A model generated the notes under the pieces. The model had not been told where the DNA came from, made no database searches, and saw nothing but the letters and a program-made list of their open reading frames with translations. Shown here piece after piece: positions 63,301-64,000 of a stretch of 64,000 nucleotides of DNA. The number at the start of each line of letters is the position of its first letter. The stretch's first letter is position 1. The translations under genes and the position numbers were made by a program. The stretch is taken from the NCBI GenBank assembly GCA_003116995.1, contig BDSL01000094.1:186001-250000 (forward strand). The letters are read 5' to 3'. The stretch comes from Yamagishiella unicocca (lineage: Eukaryota; Chlorophyta; Chlorophyceae; Chlamydomonadales; Volvocaceae).

Positions 63301-63625
63301 ATGTACAGGAAGCAGCCCAGCGGCCCCAGCGCCGCCACGCACTCGTCGCTCATCTGCCGCTCGCACAGGTACGGCACCTGCAACATGTACAGCGCGTAGC
63401 GGGTGGCGGTGGCGCGGCCAAAGGCGTCGATGTCGAATCCAGCCACCGCCACGTCTTCGTAGACGCCCAAGTCGGGCCAACAGCGAGACACGGGCGGCGC
63501 ATTGGTGTCGTTGACGCAGTTGACTTGCGAGATATTCGACAGCATGGTCTGCGTGCCCGGCAGGCTGGGCGGTCGAGGTATGGATGACATGATCTCGCCC
63601 TGGATGGTGCGCGGCGTACAGATAC
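63301..63625 (-). pseudogene. Isolated third copy of the receptor ectodomain exon 3 (partial gene or fragment)
   Basis: 325 nt with intact splice borders (acceptor CAG at 63626-63628, donor GTGAGT at 63300-63295) and an open frame. By eye it differs from receptor-kinase exon 3 (55337-55661) at about 10 positions, roughly 97% identity. The first 10 intron bases past the donor (GTGAGTGCGG) are also shared; beyond that and on the acceptor side the flanks diverge. The matching exons 2 and 4 are not found: only about 100 bp separates it from the next gene's start at 63192. If unspliced, the frame stops at once (GCFLYM then TGA). It may be a fragment, a gene-conversion product, or part of a gene extending past 64000. 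Confidence 0.6.
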
Positions 63626-64000
63626 CTGCGGATACGTAGAGCACACGTGTGGAACGAAGTACATTTGGAAATGGCGAACAGCGCGGCCGTAGGTGGGGGC
63701 CGTGTGGACGGAAGGAGACTGAGGAGGAGGCCTTCCATTTCCAAAAACACTTCGCCAAGGGCCCGCCGACATGCCGTGCTCGCACGGAGCCCGAGCCGGT
63801 CCGTCCTCTTGCTGTGCTCTAGATGGTCCCAACCACAAGGCGCAATTTGCATCCACAGCATATATCGGTGATGGCGCGTCAGTTTCAAAAGTTCCGGACT
63901 CGGGTCGCTTAGCGCAGTCCCACGCCGGCATCCACGCGTTGCAGGTGCGTGCCCGCGGGGACGACGGGGAGGCGCACAACCTACCTCCCACGCCCCCTTC
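63626..64000. other. Upstream intron or flank of the partial ectodomain copy
   Basis: No exon-2-like sequence (SSTDAG motif) is found before the window ends. Nothing else is recognised. Confidence 0.4.

Overview
The window reads as nuclear DNA of a chlamydomonadalean (volvocine-type) green alga. It is GC-rich, its genes are split by many short introns, and each gene I could reconstruct restores one uninterrupted reading frame across GT-AG (rarely GC-AG) junctions. Gene content agrees: a B-type (plant-class) CDK, a plant-like SF3B3, a plastid-type HDR/IspH, a VFL1/LRRCC1-like basal-body protein, and receptor-like kinases with the repeat-type ectodomain common in volvocine algae. A TTTTAGGG-type telomere-like tract also occurs inside an intron. 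From memory, and not checked here, C. reinhardtii CDKB1 and HDR1 lie close together on chromosome 8, so the central block may be syntenic with that region.

Layout. 1-8112 is repeat territory: a 275-bp satellite, two large 46-bp minisatellite blocks, and two copies of a short terminal-inverted-repeat element embedded in a diverged duplicated block. 8113-13385 has no gene I can support. 13386-15228 (-) is CDKB1, 9 exons, 323 aa. 17313-28643 (-) is SF3B3, 18 exons, 1213 aa. 28989-31784 (+) is an RE/RD-rich nuclear-type protein with a possible PB1 (Aux/IAA-like) C-terminus, 487 aa. 32527-35467 (-) is HDR/IspH, 3 exons, 471 aa. 35801-44938 (+) is VFL1/LRRCC1, 15 exons, 1158 aa. 44939-47163 is unassigned. 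47164-57767 (-) is a transmembrane receptor-like kinase, 15 exons, 882 aa. 60854-63192 (-) is a kinase-less paralogue of its ectodomain, 4 exons, 362 aa. 63301-63625 (-) is a third, partial copy: one ectodomain exon about 97% identical to that of the kinase gene.

The genes are mostly independent housekeeping or cell-biology genes. SF3B3/RE-rich protein and HDR/VFL1 are divergent pairs sharing about 340-bp intergenic promoters. The RE-rich gene and HDR converge. The three receptor-family loci form a local same-strand cluster.

The most notable structure not explained by genes is a set of short dispersed sequences confined almost wholly to introns. One family (core CCGGTTACACGACATAGG) has eight copies in SF3B3 and receptor-kinase introns. 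Donor-side copies all read one way and acceptor-side copies all read the other way, as expected for the two inverted ends of an intron-borne (introner-like or MITE-like) element. A second family (core CCGCGAATCCACGGCCGAC) has seven copies, all in introns of the receptor-family genes. Exon coordinates were read by eye; no alignment, expression or database evidence was available.
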